A DNA stretch of 64,000 nt from Desulfofustis sp. PB-SRB1 (GCA_016722945.1 JAEQMT010000065.1:1-64000); one strand, 5' to 3'. Counted from the first letter of the stretch, positions 43,084 to 51,991 are shown. Made by a program: numbers and translations. The notes: generated by a model from the letters alone, not told the origin.

Positions 43084-44415
43084 TCATGAAAAACCGTAGA
43101 GGTGTGGGAATATGACGATAGAAGCCAATACCAGCATCTGAATCATGATAAAGGGGACAACTCCTTTATAAATGTCAACCGTGCGTATCTCCGGAGGAGA
43201 AACCCCCTTGAGATAAAAAAGCGAAAAGCCAAACGGCGGACTGAGAAACGAGGTCTGCAGATTCATGGCGATCAGAATGGCAAACCACATCGGGTTAATC
43301 CCGATTATTTCGGAGATAGGCAGCAGAATCGGGACGACAATATAGGAAATCTCAATGAAATCGATAAAGAAACCAAGCAATAGTATCGCTGCCATGGAAA
43401 GGATCAGAAAGCCCCATTTTTCACCCGGCAGACTGGTCATAAAGTCCTCTACGATATAGTCGGCGCCGGTATAGACAAAGACCATGGAAAAGGCGGTAGC
43501 GCCGATGAGAATGGCAAAAACCATGGCGGTGATCTTAACCGTATCCAAAGAGGCGTCCATCACCACCTGCCAGCTCAGCTTTCTATACATCGCCGCGAGA
43601 ACCATCGCACCAAGCGCTCCCACCGCCGCCGATTCGGTAGGTGTTGCCACTCCCATGAAGATGGAGCCAAGAACCATGGTTATCAGGGCCAAAGGCGGGA
43701 TAATGGAGAACAAGGCACGCCTGACCGCGCCTTTTTTGTGCGCACTGTCAATAACGATGGCCGGAGCGACCTTTGTATTGATCAGAGCAACCACCGCGAT
43801 GTAGAGAATATAGCATCCGACCAATACCAGCCCCGGCGCCAGCGCCGCCTTAAAAAGATCGCCCACCGGTAATTGAAATACATCACCTAAAATGATCAGC
43901 ACAATGGAAGGCGGAATGATCTGTCCCAAGGTGCCCGCCGCGCAGATTGTGCCGGTGGCGAGTTTTTTTGAATAGCCATATTTCAGCATAACCGGCAGCG
44001 CAATCACCCCCATGGCCACAACGGAGGCGCCCACAACGCCGGTGGACGCGGCAAGCAGGGTTCCCACCAATACCGTGCTGATCGCCAGACCACCGCGCAG
44101 GCTGCCGAACAGAACACCCATTGACTCCAGCAGTCGCTCCGCCAGCTCCGATTTCTGCAGCACGATACCCATCATGATAAACAGGGGAACCGCCATCAAA
44201 ATGGTATTGGTCATGATGGAGTAGATACGAAAGGGCATCATCGAAAACATGCTGAAGAATTCATCGGCCACCATGGCCACGCTTGGGTCCGGGAGCAGTT
44301 CGACAAAAGCGGCGATAAGGCCGAAAAACAGGGCCACCGCGCCAAAGGTGAAGGCTACTGGATAACCGACGCTCAGCAGCAGCAGGGCGGCTATAAACAT
44401 GATTATTCCGGTCAT
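43084..44415 (-). CDS. dctM: TRAP transporter large permease subunit
   Basis: The 12-helix ion-coupled permease subunit, 443 residues. DctM features include PVAFTFGAVALFFGL, the MAVPLFIMMGIVLQKSELAERLL region, GTLGQIIPPSIVLIILGDV and LGFFIDFIEISYIVVPILLPI. ATG 44415 has GAGGAG at good spacing. It lies two bases after dctQ. Together with DctP and DctQ it would import an organic acid or other carboxylated solute using a sodium gradient. Confidence 0.96.
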   Translation of the reverse strand: MTGIIMFIAALLLLSVGYPVAFTFGAVALFFGLIAAFVELLPDPSVAMVADEFFSMFSMMPFRIYSIMTNTILMAVPLFIMMGIVLQKSELAERLLESMGVLFGSLRGGLAISTVLVGTLLAASTGVVGASVVAMGVIALPVMLKYGYSKKLATGTICAAGTLGQIIPPSIVLIILGDVFQLPVGDLFKAALAPGLVLVGCYILYIAVVALINTKVAPAIVIDSAHKKGAVRRALFSIIPPLALITMVLGSIFMGVATPTESAAVGALGAMVLAAMYRKLSWQVVMDASLDTVKITAMVFAILIGATAFSMVFVYTGADYIVEDFMTSLPGEKWGFLILSMAAILLLGFFIDFIEISYIVVPILLPISEIIGINPMWFAILIAMNLQTSFLSPPFGFSLFYLKGVSPPEIRTVDIYKGVVPFIMIQMLVLASIVIFPHLYGFS

Positions 44416-44417
44416 CG

Positions 44418-44915
44418 TCAGCTCCTCAATCGATTGATGTTGGCAATGATGTAACCGATCGCGCTGAATATGAGAAACCCAAATGAAACCGGTATCATAC
44501 TCTTTATGAGCCAGCGATAATGAAGACCGCCCGGATCTTCGGAAATCTCCCGGGCCAGGTAAGAGTCACCAACAAAAGAAAACGAGCCGAACAGTATCAA
44601 CAGGCTCAGCGGTACCAAAAAGAACAGTGTGCCGATGATATTGATAATTGCTTTCGTTTTCTCACGCATCCGGTCATACAGGAAGTCAACCCGAACATGA
44701 GCCTCGTGCTGCAGGGCATAGCCCACGCCAAAAAGAATGATCACACTAAACAGGTGCCACTCCATCTCCTGCATGCCGACGGAACTTGCCCGAAAAACAT
44801 AGCGCATCATCACGTCGAAGGTAACATTGAGCACCATGAGAAACAGGAGTACGGCAAGCAGGTAGCCGACCCAATTGACCAGACGATGTATGAATTGTTC
44901 CGTTCTGTGCAGCAT
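44418..44915 (-). CDS. dctQ: TRAP transporter small permease subunit
   Basis: The four-helix small subunit, 165 residues. Features are the N-terminal VNWVGYLLAVLLFLMVLNVTFDVMMRYVF and the second helix EMEWHLFSVIILFGVGYALQHEAHVRVDFLYDR, with the conserved W-H and H-V-R-V-D-x-L. It bridges DctP and DctM. A strong hairpin lies between it and dctP. Confidence 0.94.
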   Translation of the reverse strand: MLHRTEQFIHRLVNWVGYLLAVLLFLMVLNVTFDVMMRYVFRASSVGMQEMEWHLFSVIILFGVGYALQHEAHVRVDFLYDRMREKTKAIINIIGTLFFLVPLSLLILFGSFSFVGDSYLAREISEDPGGLHYRWLIKSMIPVSFGFLIFSAIGYIIANINRLRS

Positions 44916-44954
44916 GATGACCTCATGGACAAAGTCAAAAAGAGGGGGGCCTTG

Positions 44955-45010
44955 TCAAAAAAAGATGCCTTGCATTGCCCCGGGAAAAAACGGCTGGGGC
45001 AATGCAAGGC
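44955..45010 (-). terminator. Strong hairpin between dctP and dctQ
   Basis: A perfect 15-bp stem, GCCTTGCATTGCCCC (44967-44981) with GGGGCAATGCAAGGC (44996-45010), has a 14-nt loop. On the minus strand it is followed by ATCTTTTTTT. It resembles a full intrinsic terminator inside the operon. Partial read-through would give much more DctP than DctQM. Confidence 0.85.
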
Positions 45011-45028
45011 GGATGAGCCGAAAAGCGG

Positions 45029-46105
45029 CTATTCAGAGAGCTGGTTTACCGTGTTTATGTAGTTATACTCAGAAATTTGCGTCCATGTCCTGGCTTTTTC
45101 CATGTACTCTTTCTGAGATTCCCACACCTTCTTGAAGAAGGGATCTTCGGCGGCATATGCATCATAGAGTTCATCCGCCGCTTGCTTCATCGCCGCAAGG
45201 ACTTCAGGCGGGAAGGTCTTGACGACGATATTGGGGTAGTCCTTCTTCATCTGGCTCCACGCTTCAACCGAGCCGGCAAAGTTATCAGTATAAAGATCGG
45301 CGGTCACCGCCTTCATGGCGGTAACCAGCATCGTCTGATATTCCGGCGGCAGTTCTTCGAACGCCTTCTGGTTGATCAAAAACTGAAGTTCCGTGGCGGG
45401 CTCATGCCAACCGGTATAATAGTAGGGGGCTATCTTATGGAAACCCATCTTTATGTCCATGGCCGGCCCCACCCACTCCAGTGCGTCAATGGTACCGCGA
45501 TCCAGCGAGGTGTAAAGTTCACCGGAGGGAATGTTGGTGACGTTAACGCCCAGTTTGGCGAACACCTCGCCGGCAAGTCCGGGAATCCGCATCTTCAATC
45601 CCTTCAGATCTTCAAGCGAGTTAATCTCCTTCTGGAACCAGCCGCCCATCTGCACGCCGGTGTTGCCGCCGGGAAAACTCAAAACGTCGAACTTGTCATA
45701 GGTCTCCTGCATCAACTCCATGCCGCCACCATGATAGAACCAGGCATTCTGCTCGTCGACGTTCATGCCAAACGGCACCGTGCAGAAAAACACCGTGGAA
45801 ATATCCTTGCCTTTCCAGTAGTAAGAGGCGGAATGCCCCATCTCGTACTGACCGCCCTTGGTCATGTCGAGGATTCCAAGTGCTGCTTTATGTTTTTCCG
45901 CACCTTCCACTCTGATCACGAAGTTGCCGCCGCTCATCTCTTCGACCATTTTTGCCAGGTTGAACGGTGCCGTGGCAAACGGGGTCAGGGTGGACGACCA
46001 GGTCATGGCGAGTTTCCAGCGTACTTTCTTGTCAGCGGCCAGCACCGGCGTGGCCAGAACGGCAACAACCGCCAGGACAACAGTCAACCGATACACGAGT
46101 TTCAT
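45029..46105 (-). CDS. dctP: TRAP transporter substrate-binding protein
   Basis: The periplasmic receptor, 358 residues from ATG 46105 (GGAGGAAATT directly upstream; an earlier ATG at 46117 overlaps that site). A signal peptide LVYRLTVVLAVVAVLATPVLA is cleaved before ADKKVRWKLAMTWSS. The DctP fold is marked by LKGLKMRIPGLAGEVFAKLGVNV, IPSGELYTSLDRGTIDALEWVGP and the conserved Arg in KMRIPG that binds the carboxylate. The W-x-M-x-x-x-W-x pattern suggests the 2-oxo-acid/mannonate-type branch, but the ligand is not determined. Confidence 0.94.
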   Translation of the reverse strand: MKLVYRLTVVLAVVAVLATPVLAADKKVRWKLAMTWSSTLTPFATAPFNLAKMVEEMSGGNFVIRVEGAEKHKAALGILDMTKGGQYEMGHSASYYWKGKDISTVFFCTVPFGMNVDEQNAWFYHGGGMELMQETYDKFDVLSFPGGNTGVQMGGWFQKEINSLEDLKGLKMRIPGLAGEVFAKLGVNVTNIPSGELYTSLDRGTIDALEWVGPAMDIKMGFHKIAPYYYTGWHEPATELQFLINQKAFEELPPEYQTMLVTAMKAVTADLYTDNFAGSVEAWSQMKKDYPNIVVKTFPPEVLAAMKQAADELYDAYAAEDPFFKKVWESQKEYMEKARTWTQISEYNYINTVNQLSE

Positions 46106-46351
46106 AATTTCCTCCATGTTGAGAGATTGTGATGTAGCGCGATCCTCTAACCATCCTCTTTGCGAGGCGGGAAAATAGTAACACAGATTATGAAAAAATG
46201 GAAATAGTTAATCATTAAAGCAGGCTTGAACTTATAACGGTACCATTTCCAATACCTTGGAGCTGTTTTACTGGGACAAAGAGCCGTTCAATTATTATTG
46301 TGGTGGGAGAGATTTTCTCTACTGAAAATCCATAATTAATCATAAAACTCC

Positions 46352-47851
46352 ATGGCATCCGCATATGACAAACTGGTAGAGCGTTTTATTCAGCTCTCCC
46401 GTCTCGAGCACGCCCTCACCTTTCTTCATTGGGATCAACTGGTAATGATGCCGCCCGGCGGCAGGAAGAGTCGGGCCGAGGCCATCGCCGCACTCACCAC
46501 CGCTCACCACCAACAGCTTACCGATCCGGCCGTTGAGGGTCTGCTTGATGAAGCGGCGGGGCAATCACTTTCTCATGAACAAAACATCAGCCGCGATGAG
46601 ATGTTCAAAACCTGGCAACGGGCCGCCTGTTTACCAGATGATCTGGTTTCGGCAAAATCACTGGCCGCCTCCGTATGTGAACATGGCTGGCGCGCTCAGC
46701 GTACGAACAATGACTGGGCCGGGTTTCTCACCAATTTTAAGGAAGTAGTCAATCTCTCACGCACCGAGGCCCACGCCCGTCAGGCAGCGCAACCCGGGCG
46801 CTACGCGACGCCCTATGACGCCCTGCTCGATCTCTTTTGCACCGGCGAATCAAGCGAATTTATTTCCGCCACCTTTAATGAGCTTAAAGAGAAACTGCCA
46901 CCACTGCTTTCCGAAATTGTTGCCGCACGGGGCGATCAGACCGCGAAGCTAGCCGGTTTTTTTCCCATCGACCGGCAAAAAAAGCTCAGCACCAAACTGA
47001 TGACTATTCTGGGGTTTGATTTCACCGGTGGCCGGCTGGATGAATCCAACCATCCGTTTTCCACCGGCGATCGAGGCGACCAGCGAATTACCACGCGCTA
47101 TCGCACCGACGAGTTTATCGATGCGCTCAAGGCCACCGCCCATGAGACCGGTCATGCCGGCTACGAAAAGGGATTGCCTCAAAAATGGTCCTCACTGCCC
47201 ATTGGTACGGCATGCAACATCTGTATCCATGAATCTCAGAGCCTGCTCTTTGAAAAACAGATTTTTCTTGCCAAGCCGTTTCTGAGCTTTTTCGTGCCCA
47301 CCATCCACTCGCTGCTCCCAGAAACGAAAAGATACAGCGCCGATGATATCTGGCACGGCGCCACCCGGGTTGCGCCGGGTTTGATTCGGATCGAGGCGGA
47401 CGAGGTGTCGTATCCTCTGCATGTCATTCTGCGCTTTGAGATCGAACGCGACCTTATTAACGGTACGATCGAGGCCGCCGACATCCCGGCCCTGTGGGAT
47501 GAAAAAATGCAGGCGTATCTGGGCCTGCGCACCGAAAACGATTATCGAAACGGATGTCTGCAGGACATTCATTGGACGGACGGCTCGTTTGGTTATTTTC
47601 CCGCTTACACCATGGGGGCGCTCAACGGCGTGCAGCTCTTTACCACCCTCACCAGAGACCAGCCGCACTGGCAAAATCATTTTGCGACGGGAGAACTGGA
47701 CTTTGTCTTTTCCTGGTTGCACACCCACATCTGGTCGCGGGCCAGTAGCGCCTCCTCACAACAGATCATGGCCGATAGTACCGGCGAGCAGACCAACCCG
47801 ACCCATTTTCTTGAGTATGTCAAACAGAGATATATCGACGAGAAATTCTAG
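46352..47851 (+). CDS. M32 family metallocarboxypeptidase (Taq type)
   Basis: A 499-residue zinc carboxypeptidase that removes C-terminal residues from peptides. The active-site motif is HETGH (His264, Glu265, His268) in KATAHETGHAGYEKGLP. Further family motifs are HPFSTGDRGDQRITTRY, IHESQSLLFE (third ligand Glu), IRIEADEVSYPLHVILRFEIE and DIHWTDGSFGYFPAYTMG. All are intact. No signal peptide, so it acts in the cytoplasm. It is divergent from dctP. Confidence 0.95.
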   Translation: MASAYDKLVERFIQLSRLEHALTFLHWDQLVMMPPGGRKSRAEAIAALTTAHHQQLTDPAVEGLLDEAAGQSLSHEQNISRDEMFKTWQRAACLPDDLVSAKSLAASVCEHGWRAQRTNNDWAGFLTNFKEVVNLSRTEAHARQAAQPGRYATPYDALLDLFCTGESSEFISATFNELKEKLPPLLSEIVAARGDQTAKLAGFFPIDRQKKLSTKLMTILGFDFTGGRLDESNHPFSTGDRGDQRITTRYRTDEFIDALKATAHETGHAGYEKGLPQKWSSLPIGTACNICIHESQSLLFEKQIFLAKPFLSFFVPTIHSLLPETKRYSADDIWHGATRVAPGLIRIEADEVSYPLHVILRFEIERDLINGTIEAADIPALWDEKMQAYLGLRTENDYRNGCLQDIHWTDGSFGYFPAYTMGALNGVQLFTTLTRDQPHWQNHFATGELDFVFSWLHTHIWSRASSASSQQIMADSTGEQTNPTHFLEYVKQRYIDEKF

Positions 47852-47865
47852 CACCGTAATGATTT

Positions 47866-48024
47866 ATTTATTCGTAAAAACTCTGATATTGCTTGCTATC
47901 GTCATTCCCGCCCTCGATAACAACACTCAAGGGCAGGCTACAGCGGGAATCCAGTAGTTTCAAATAATAACAGATTTCGGGGCAGCTCCACCATGATGGT
48001 GATAGAGATCTTTACGATTCCATC
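47866..48024 (+). mobile_element. MITE-like element, copy D (enlarged core)
   Basis: The left end TTCGTAAAAACTC and the right end TTTACGATTCCATC match the family. The core palindrome ATTCCCGC...GCGGGAAT has a 31-base loop instead of GAAA, itself containing the small inverted repeat GCCCT/AGGGC. It is therefore about 26 bp longer than the other copies. Confidence 0.7.
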
Positions 48025-48050
48025 AATAATTCAGCACCGCTAAAATTGCC

Positions 48051-48467
48051 ATGGCTACGCTGTTTGCTTACGGCACCTTGATGTTTGCGCCGATCTGGAG
48101 TCAGGTAGTGGGGGAAGTCTACGAAACCGCACCGGCAACCCTGCACGGTTACGTTCGCCGGGCGGTTGTCGGCCAGCACTATCCGGTTGTACTGCCGGCC
48201 AACCGGCAAAACTGCGTCGAAGGTATTGTCTATTTCGGCGTGAGCAATGATAACCTGGCGGTGCTGGATGAGTTTGAGGGCATCTACTATCGGCGTACCA
48301 GCGAGAGAGTTGAGCTTTCTGATAGCAGCATGATCGCCGCCTTTGTGTATGTACTCAAGGATGGCTACCGCTCCATCGCCGCCGATCATGAGTGGGATCC
48401 GAAGCAGTTTATTGAATTCGGGATGAAACCGTTTCTGGAGCAATATAGCGGTTTTTCCTCTATCTGA
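48051..48467 (+). CDS. Gamma-glutamylcyclotransferase/AIG2-like protein
   Basis: A 138-residue cyclotransferase-fold protein. The start MATLFAYGTLMFAPIW has the Y-G-T-L substrate-binding motif, and the catalytic Glu is expected in VLDEFEGIYYRRTS (Glu79 region). AIG2-like members form 5-oxoproline from gamma-glutamyl amines or act on related compounds. The exact substrate is unknown. The gene is convergent with the downstream wHTH-like gene. Confidence 0.88.
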   Translation: MATLFAYGTLMFAPIWSQVVGEVYETAPATLHGYVRRAVVGQHYPVVLPANRQNCVEGIVYFGVSNDNLAVLDEFEGIYYRRTSERVELSDSSMIAAFVYVLKDGYRSIAADHEWDPKQFIEFGMKPFLEQYSGFSSI

Positions 48468-48475
48468 GCGCCCTA

Positions 48476-49009
48476 CTACCCGATTACCCGGCGGATTGCC
48501 TGGGCCTGCTCGGGTTGATTGTTTTTCTCCATACTTGCCGCTACCGCACGCAGAATCTCGCGCACCACACCCGTTCTGGGGCGAGGATTAAGGAGCTGCA
48601 CTTCAAGGGTCTTGAGATGAAGCACCACTTCCTCAATGGCCTCATAGCCGCCCTTCATCTCGCCTGCCACCGCTTTTACCGCAACAAGCAGCTCGGCAAT
48701 CCCTTGCTGGTGCGCCGTATCGAGAATTTCATCACCACCAAGGGTAAACGCGGCTGGTTGCCTTACCTCACCAGTATCAGCACCCAGCAGCTGACGTCCC
48801 TGGGCGGTTATGGCGATGCCGCCGGCGAGGTTTTTCAGCTCCACCAGCCCTTCCACCATCAACTCCTCAGCCAGTTGTCCGGCATCATCACGGGCCAGCC
48901 CGATGGCCGCGCCCACCTCATGCATGGAGATGGTGGCGCCGCTGTCATCACCACTCATCACCCGCAGGCTGGTGAGATAATCACGAATGAGTTTGGTCGT
49001 TATTTCCAT
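48476..49009 (-). CDS. Uncharacterised protein with possible winged-helix N-terminus
   Basis: 177 residues of unrecognised family. The N-terminal half (ISMHEVGAAIGLARDDAGQLAEELMVEGLVELKNLAGGIAITAQG) has the helix-turn-helix plus wing rhythm of winged-helix proteins, as in ArsR/MarR-like folds. The C-terminal half is mostly helical with many Ala and Glu residues (LLVAVKAVAGEMKGGYEAIEE). It begins two bases after the lipocalin stop, in the same operon with the SDR gene. Confidence 0.65.
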   Translation of the reverse strand: MEITTKLIRDYLTSLRVMSGDDSGATISMHEVGAAIGLARDDAGQLAEELMVEGLVELKNLAGGIAITAQGRQLLGADTGEVRQPAAFTLGGDEILDTAHQQGIAELLVAVKAVAGEMKGGYEAIEEVVLHLKTLEVQLLNPRPRTGVVREILRAVAASMEKNNQPEQAQAIRRVIG

Positions 49010-49011
49010 TG

Positions 49012-49575
49012 TTATGCACTGCCGTTAGGCTCGCCTTCTTCATCGGTAAGATCATGTTTCACATAAATGAGTTCATCAACCGTAAATCCCGCCTCCCTGG
49101 CCAGTCCGACAAGGCGTTGTACCGTCTCTTGAGCGAGTTCGGGTTGACGAGCCAGCAGCCACAGATACGATCGGTCCGGGCCGGACACCAGCGAGTATTG
49201 GTAGTCATCATCAAGGGCAAAAACGATGTAGGAGCCGTAAAACGGGCCGAAAAAGGAAACCTTGAGATGGGCGACATCCGGGCCGCCCACAAAATAGGCT
49301 CTGCCCTCAGCCTCTTTCCATGTTCCCTTCTCTTTTGCATACCCCTTATTGATCACTCGCACCCCGCCATCTTCGCGCATCTCGTAAGATGCCCGCACAT
49401 TGTCAAGACCGCGTTCAAACGAGTGGTCGAGTCGGGCAATTTCATACCAGCTTCCCAGGTAGCGGCTCAGGTCGAAATCCTTTACCGGTTCAATGCCGTC
49501 CGGCACACCGGTGCTGCAGCCGGGCAGCAGGGCCAGCAGCAGCATGGAAGCTATGTTCTTTGCATTCATTGGCAC
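49012..49575 (-). CDS. blc: Lipocalin family lipoprotein (Blc-like)
   Basis: 187 residues with a lipoprotein signal (LLLALLPGCSTG, Cys about residue 20) and a lipocalin barrel. Motifs: DLSRYLGSWYEIARLDHSFE with the invariant G-x-W, then NKGYAKEKGTWKEAEGRAYF, and SYLWLLARQPEL with the T-D-Y-like strand replaced by S-G-P-D-R-S-Y. Blc proteins sit in the outer membrane and bind lipids, possibly for membrane repair. Its start overlaps the stop of the SDR gene by one base. Confidence 0.9.
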   Translation of the reverse strand: MPMNAKNIASMLLLALLPGCSTGVPDGIEPVKDFDLSRYLGSWYEIARLDHSFERGLDNVRASYEMREDGGVRVINKGYAKEKGTWKEAEGRAYFVGGPDVAHLKVSFFGPFYGSYIVFALDDDYQYSLVSGPDRSYLWLLARQPELAQETVQRLVGLAREAGFTVDELIYVKHDLTDEEGEPNGSA

Positions 49576-50204
49576 TAATAGGTAAGCAGCACGGCGTTTC
49601 CGAAATGAGCCGGCTCAACCGTTTCCTTGAGGATGAAATCCGCCACATCACGCCTCGAAATTCGTTTCGAAGTCACCCCGGCAAGATCGGTATACACCCG
49701 GTAGGTTCCGCTACGGGGACCGTTGGTAAGCCCGGCCGGACGAACGATGAGCCAGTCAAGCCCACTGGCCATGATCAGTTCCTCCTCACGATCCTTGTCC
49801 TCATAGATGGTTTTGAGAAAAAGCGGTTTGAATAGTTTATCGTAGAGAAAACCGCCGTGCCCCTTGGAGTCGCCGGCGCCGATGCCGGTTACCACGATCA
49901 GTTTCTGGCCGACACTTTCCTGCACCACCCCAATCAGGGTGGCAGCCGCCACCGAAAAGAGATCCACCGGCGAGAAGGTAATGGGTACCCCAATGCACGA
50001 GCACACCACCTCCTGGTCACGGGCCGCTTCCCGCACACTCTGATCGCTACGTACATCTCCCTGAACCACTTCGAGATTGTCGTGCTGCATTGTCATTTTG
50101 GCGGGATCTCGTGCCAGAACCCGTACCTGATGTCCATCCGCCAACGCTTCCTCACAAAGCGCTTTGCCGATACCGCGCGTCGCTCCGATAATTAGAATCT
50201 TCAT
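49575..50204 (-). CDS. NAD(P)-binding atypical SDR family protein
   Basis: 209 residues with the Rossmann start MKILIIGATRGIGKALCEEAL (G-x-x-x-G-I-G) and LARDP for the NADP ribose/phosphate contact. It lacks the Y-x-x-x-K catalytic pair of classic short-chain dehydrogenases, as in NmrA/SDR_a5-type oxidoreductases. The C-terminal part has VRPAGLTNGPRSG typical of that group. First gene of a three-gene cluster with the lipocalin and the wHTH-like protein. Confidence 0.85.
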   Translation of the reverse strand: MKILIIGATRGIGKALCEEALADGHQVRVLARDPAKMTMQHDNLEVVQGDVRSDQSVREAARDQEVVCSCIGVPITFSPVDLFSVAAATLIGVVQESVGQKLIVVTGIGAGDSKGHGGFLYDKLFKPLFLKTIYEDKDREEELIMASGLDWLIVRPAGLTNGPRSGTYRVYTDLAGVTSKRISRRDVADFILKETVEPAHFGNAVLLTY

Positions 50205-50317
50205 AGTCAGTAAAGTTTAGTCAGAGTACCAATGCGTATGATGCGGAACCTAGAAAGTAGACATCATACACCAGAAAAAGTATTGAAACCTTGCATTACA
50301 TCTTACACTGAACCGAT

Positions 50318-50390
50318 TGCGGGGAACCCAGAAAAATACCCTTTTCGTCCAGTCTCTTTGTTGTTTAAGGAATTCTATCCTGGCAGGCGA
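50318..50390 (+). repeat. Diverged repeat block related to 33598-33660
   Basis: Shares the order GGGAAC, CCTTTTCG, TCTC and TATCCTGGCA with the tctC upstream region. The remaining ~35 bp to the MITE and the 110 bp before it hold no gene. Confidence 0.4.
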
Positions 50391-50424
50391 ACCGGCCGGC
50401 GGCAAATTTTCTCTCTCATGCCTT

Positions 50425-50557
50425 TATGAAGTCGTAAAAACATCAAAATTGCTTGCTGCCGTCATTCCCGCGAAAGCGGGAATCCAGTGATTCCAATTAA
50501 TTATGAATGTTGGGTCAACTCCACAATGACAGTAATTGGGGTTTTTACGATGCCATC
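50425..50557 (+). mobile_element. 133-bp MITE-like element, copy E
   Basis: Starts TATGAAGTCGTAAAAAC and ends GTTTTTACGATGCCATC. The core palindrome is identical to that of copy A, and the first 70 bases differ from copy A at only a few positions. It separates the two parts of a repeat block that is continuous at 33598-33739, which supports real transposition. Confidence 0.82.
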
Positions 50558-50559
50558 AC

Positions 50560-50596
50560 GCCTTGACTGCGAACGAATATTCTCATTCTGCAAGGC
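50560..50596 (+). repeat. Palindromic repeat, family 2, copy 3
   Basis: GCCTTG (50560-50565) and CAAGGC (50591-50596) are perfect arms around a 25-base loop. It begins three bases after MITE copy E and runs 14 bp into the 3' end of the hydrolase gene. Confidence 0.55.
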
Positions 50597-51368
50597 TTCC
50601 TTGAGGTGCAAAAAACCGGCGCAGTGCCTCTTCATACTCCATATAGGCGCCAAGGTTGTTGTGGCCGGCACCGCTGAGAACTACCACTTCGAGGTTGTCC
50701 ATATCAAGGGTTTCGATGAGGGCGTCGGTACGCCTCCGGGGAATCACTTCATCATGCTCGGCGACAATTACCAGAGTGGGCATGTCGAGATCAGGGCCGC
50801 GGACGGCGGACTCGTAGCGGTCCTTGAGCAGTCGCTCGGCCGGCAACCAGGGATAGTGGGCGGCAGCAACCTTGGCCATGGAGTCAAAGGGGGTGATGAG
50901 CGCCAGCCGCGCTACCGGGCGCTCGGCACCCAGATGCACGGCAACCCCGGTACCGAGACTGCGGCCGATAACGGCAATAGTGTCATACTCGTCTTTTATC
51001 GTGTCGTAGAGGGCGCGGGCGTCTGAAAAAAGGGCCTGCTCGCTGGGCGAGCCGGAACTGCCGCCATAGCCCCGATAATTCATGAGATAGAGATCGTAAT
51101 CGGGAAACAGTCTGATAAAATCGGTCCCATTGCTAGCCACATCCTCGGCGTTTCCGCCGAAGTAGATAATCGCCTGATCTTTCTGTGCCGCCAGCTTCCA
51201 CACCTTGATACGCTGATCATCATGCTCCAGCCACAATATATCAGCGCCGGGCAAATGCGATTCCGGGGTGAGAAAATAGAGCATGGCGCGCTGCCTCCCA
51301 TACATGACCGCGCACAGCGCCAGATAAAACAGGACACCCGCGACAATGATGATGAAAATCGATTTCAC
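50583..51368 (-). CDS. Membrane-anchored alpha/beta hydrolase
   Basis: 261 residues with an N-terminal membrane anchor (IFIIIVAGVLFYLALCAVMYG) and an alpha/beta hydrolase domain facing the periplasm by the positive-inside rule. The nucleophile elbow is GRSLGTG (about 133-139), the acid lies in VIVAEHDEVIP and the catalytic His in GAGHNNL. MNYRGYGGSSGSPSE is the oxyanion region typical of the BEM46/Abhydrolase_12-like group. The substrate is unknown. Its ATG overlaps the stop of the nitroreductase gene. Confidence 0.88.
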   Translation of the reverse strand: MKSIFIIIVAGVLFYLALCAVMYGRQRAMLYFLTPESHLPGADILWLEHDDQRIKVWKLAAQKDQAIIYFGGNAEDVASNGTDFIRLFPDYDLYLMNYRGYGGSSGSPSEQALFSDARALYDTIKDEYDTIAVIGRSLGTGVAVHLGAERPVARLALITPFDSMAKVAAAHYPWLPAERLLKDRYESAVRGPDLDMPTLVIVAEHDEVIPRRRTDALIETLDMDNLEVVVLSGAGHNNLGAYMEYEEALRRFFAPQGSLAE

Positions 51369-51913
51369 AGAGAAAAACGCTCGTGATGAACGAACTCGCC
51401 TACCGCTTTTCGCTTGGGCGCTGACGGGGCGTGATCGGGATAGCCAAGCGGCAGCAGTGCCACCACTTCATATCCGTCGGGCACCGCTAACAGTTTCTTT
51501 ACCGCATGGTGGTCGAACAGGCCGACAATAACCGTTCCCAATCCCAGTTTATGAGCGGCGAGGCTGATAGTCTGGGTAAACAGGCCGCAATCGTACATAA
51601 ACCAATCGCCCAGGATGGTTGTCTGCTCGCCCTTGTAGAATCCTGACTTACCAAGTGCCCCGCACACGGCCAGCAGCAGCGGCGCATTGGCGCAGGCAAG
51701 GGTGGCCGGATTTTTTGGTGACACCAGACCAGATATCTCTTTTTTGGTATCCGCATCGGCCACAACGATCAGCTCCCAGCATTGGGTATTGGCCCAGGAG
51801 GGAGTCCACCGGGCCGCCTCCAGCAGCACGTCAAGTTTTTCCTGTTCCACCGGCTGCGCGGTAAAACGTCTGATGGATCGACGCCCTTTGACAATATCGA
51901 AAAAAGTATCCAC
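51365..51913 (-). CDS. Nitroreductase family protein
   Basis: A 182-residue FMN-dependent oxidoreductase. The start FFDIVKGRRSIRRFTAQPV has the RRSIR phosphate-binding motif; EAARWTPSWANTQCWELIVV and GLGTVIVGLFD follow, with the C-terminal LLPLGYPDHAP. Members reduce nitroaromatics, quinones or enones with NAD(P)H. It overlaps the hydrolase start by four bases, so the two are coexpressed. Confidence 0.92.
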   Translation of the reverse strand: MDTFFDIVKGRRSIRRFTAQPVEQEKLDVLLEAARWTPSWANTQCWELIVVADADTKKEISGLVSPKNPATLACANAPLLLAVCGALGKSGFYKGEQTTILGDWFMYDCGLFTQTISLAAHKLGLGTVIVGLFDHHAVKKLLAVPDGYEVVALLPLGYPDHAPSAPKRKAVGEFVHHERFSL

Positions 51914-51991
51914 AACAACACCCTCCAGATGTTTTTCCTATCCTGTAAGCTGGTCGTCAAGACCCTGTCAGTCCAGCACGAATATAGATAA

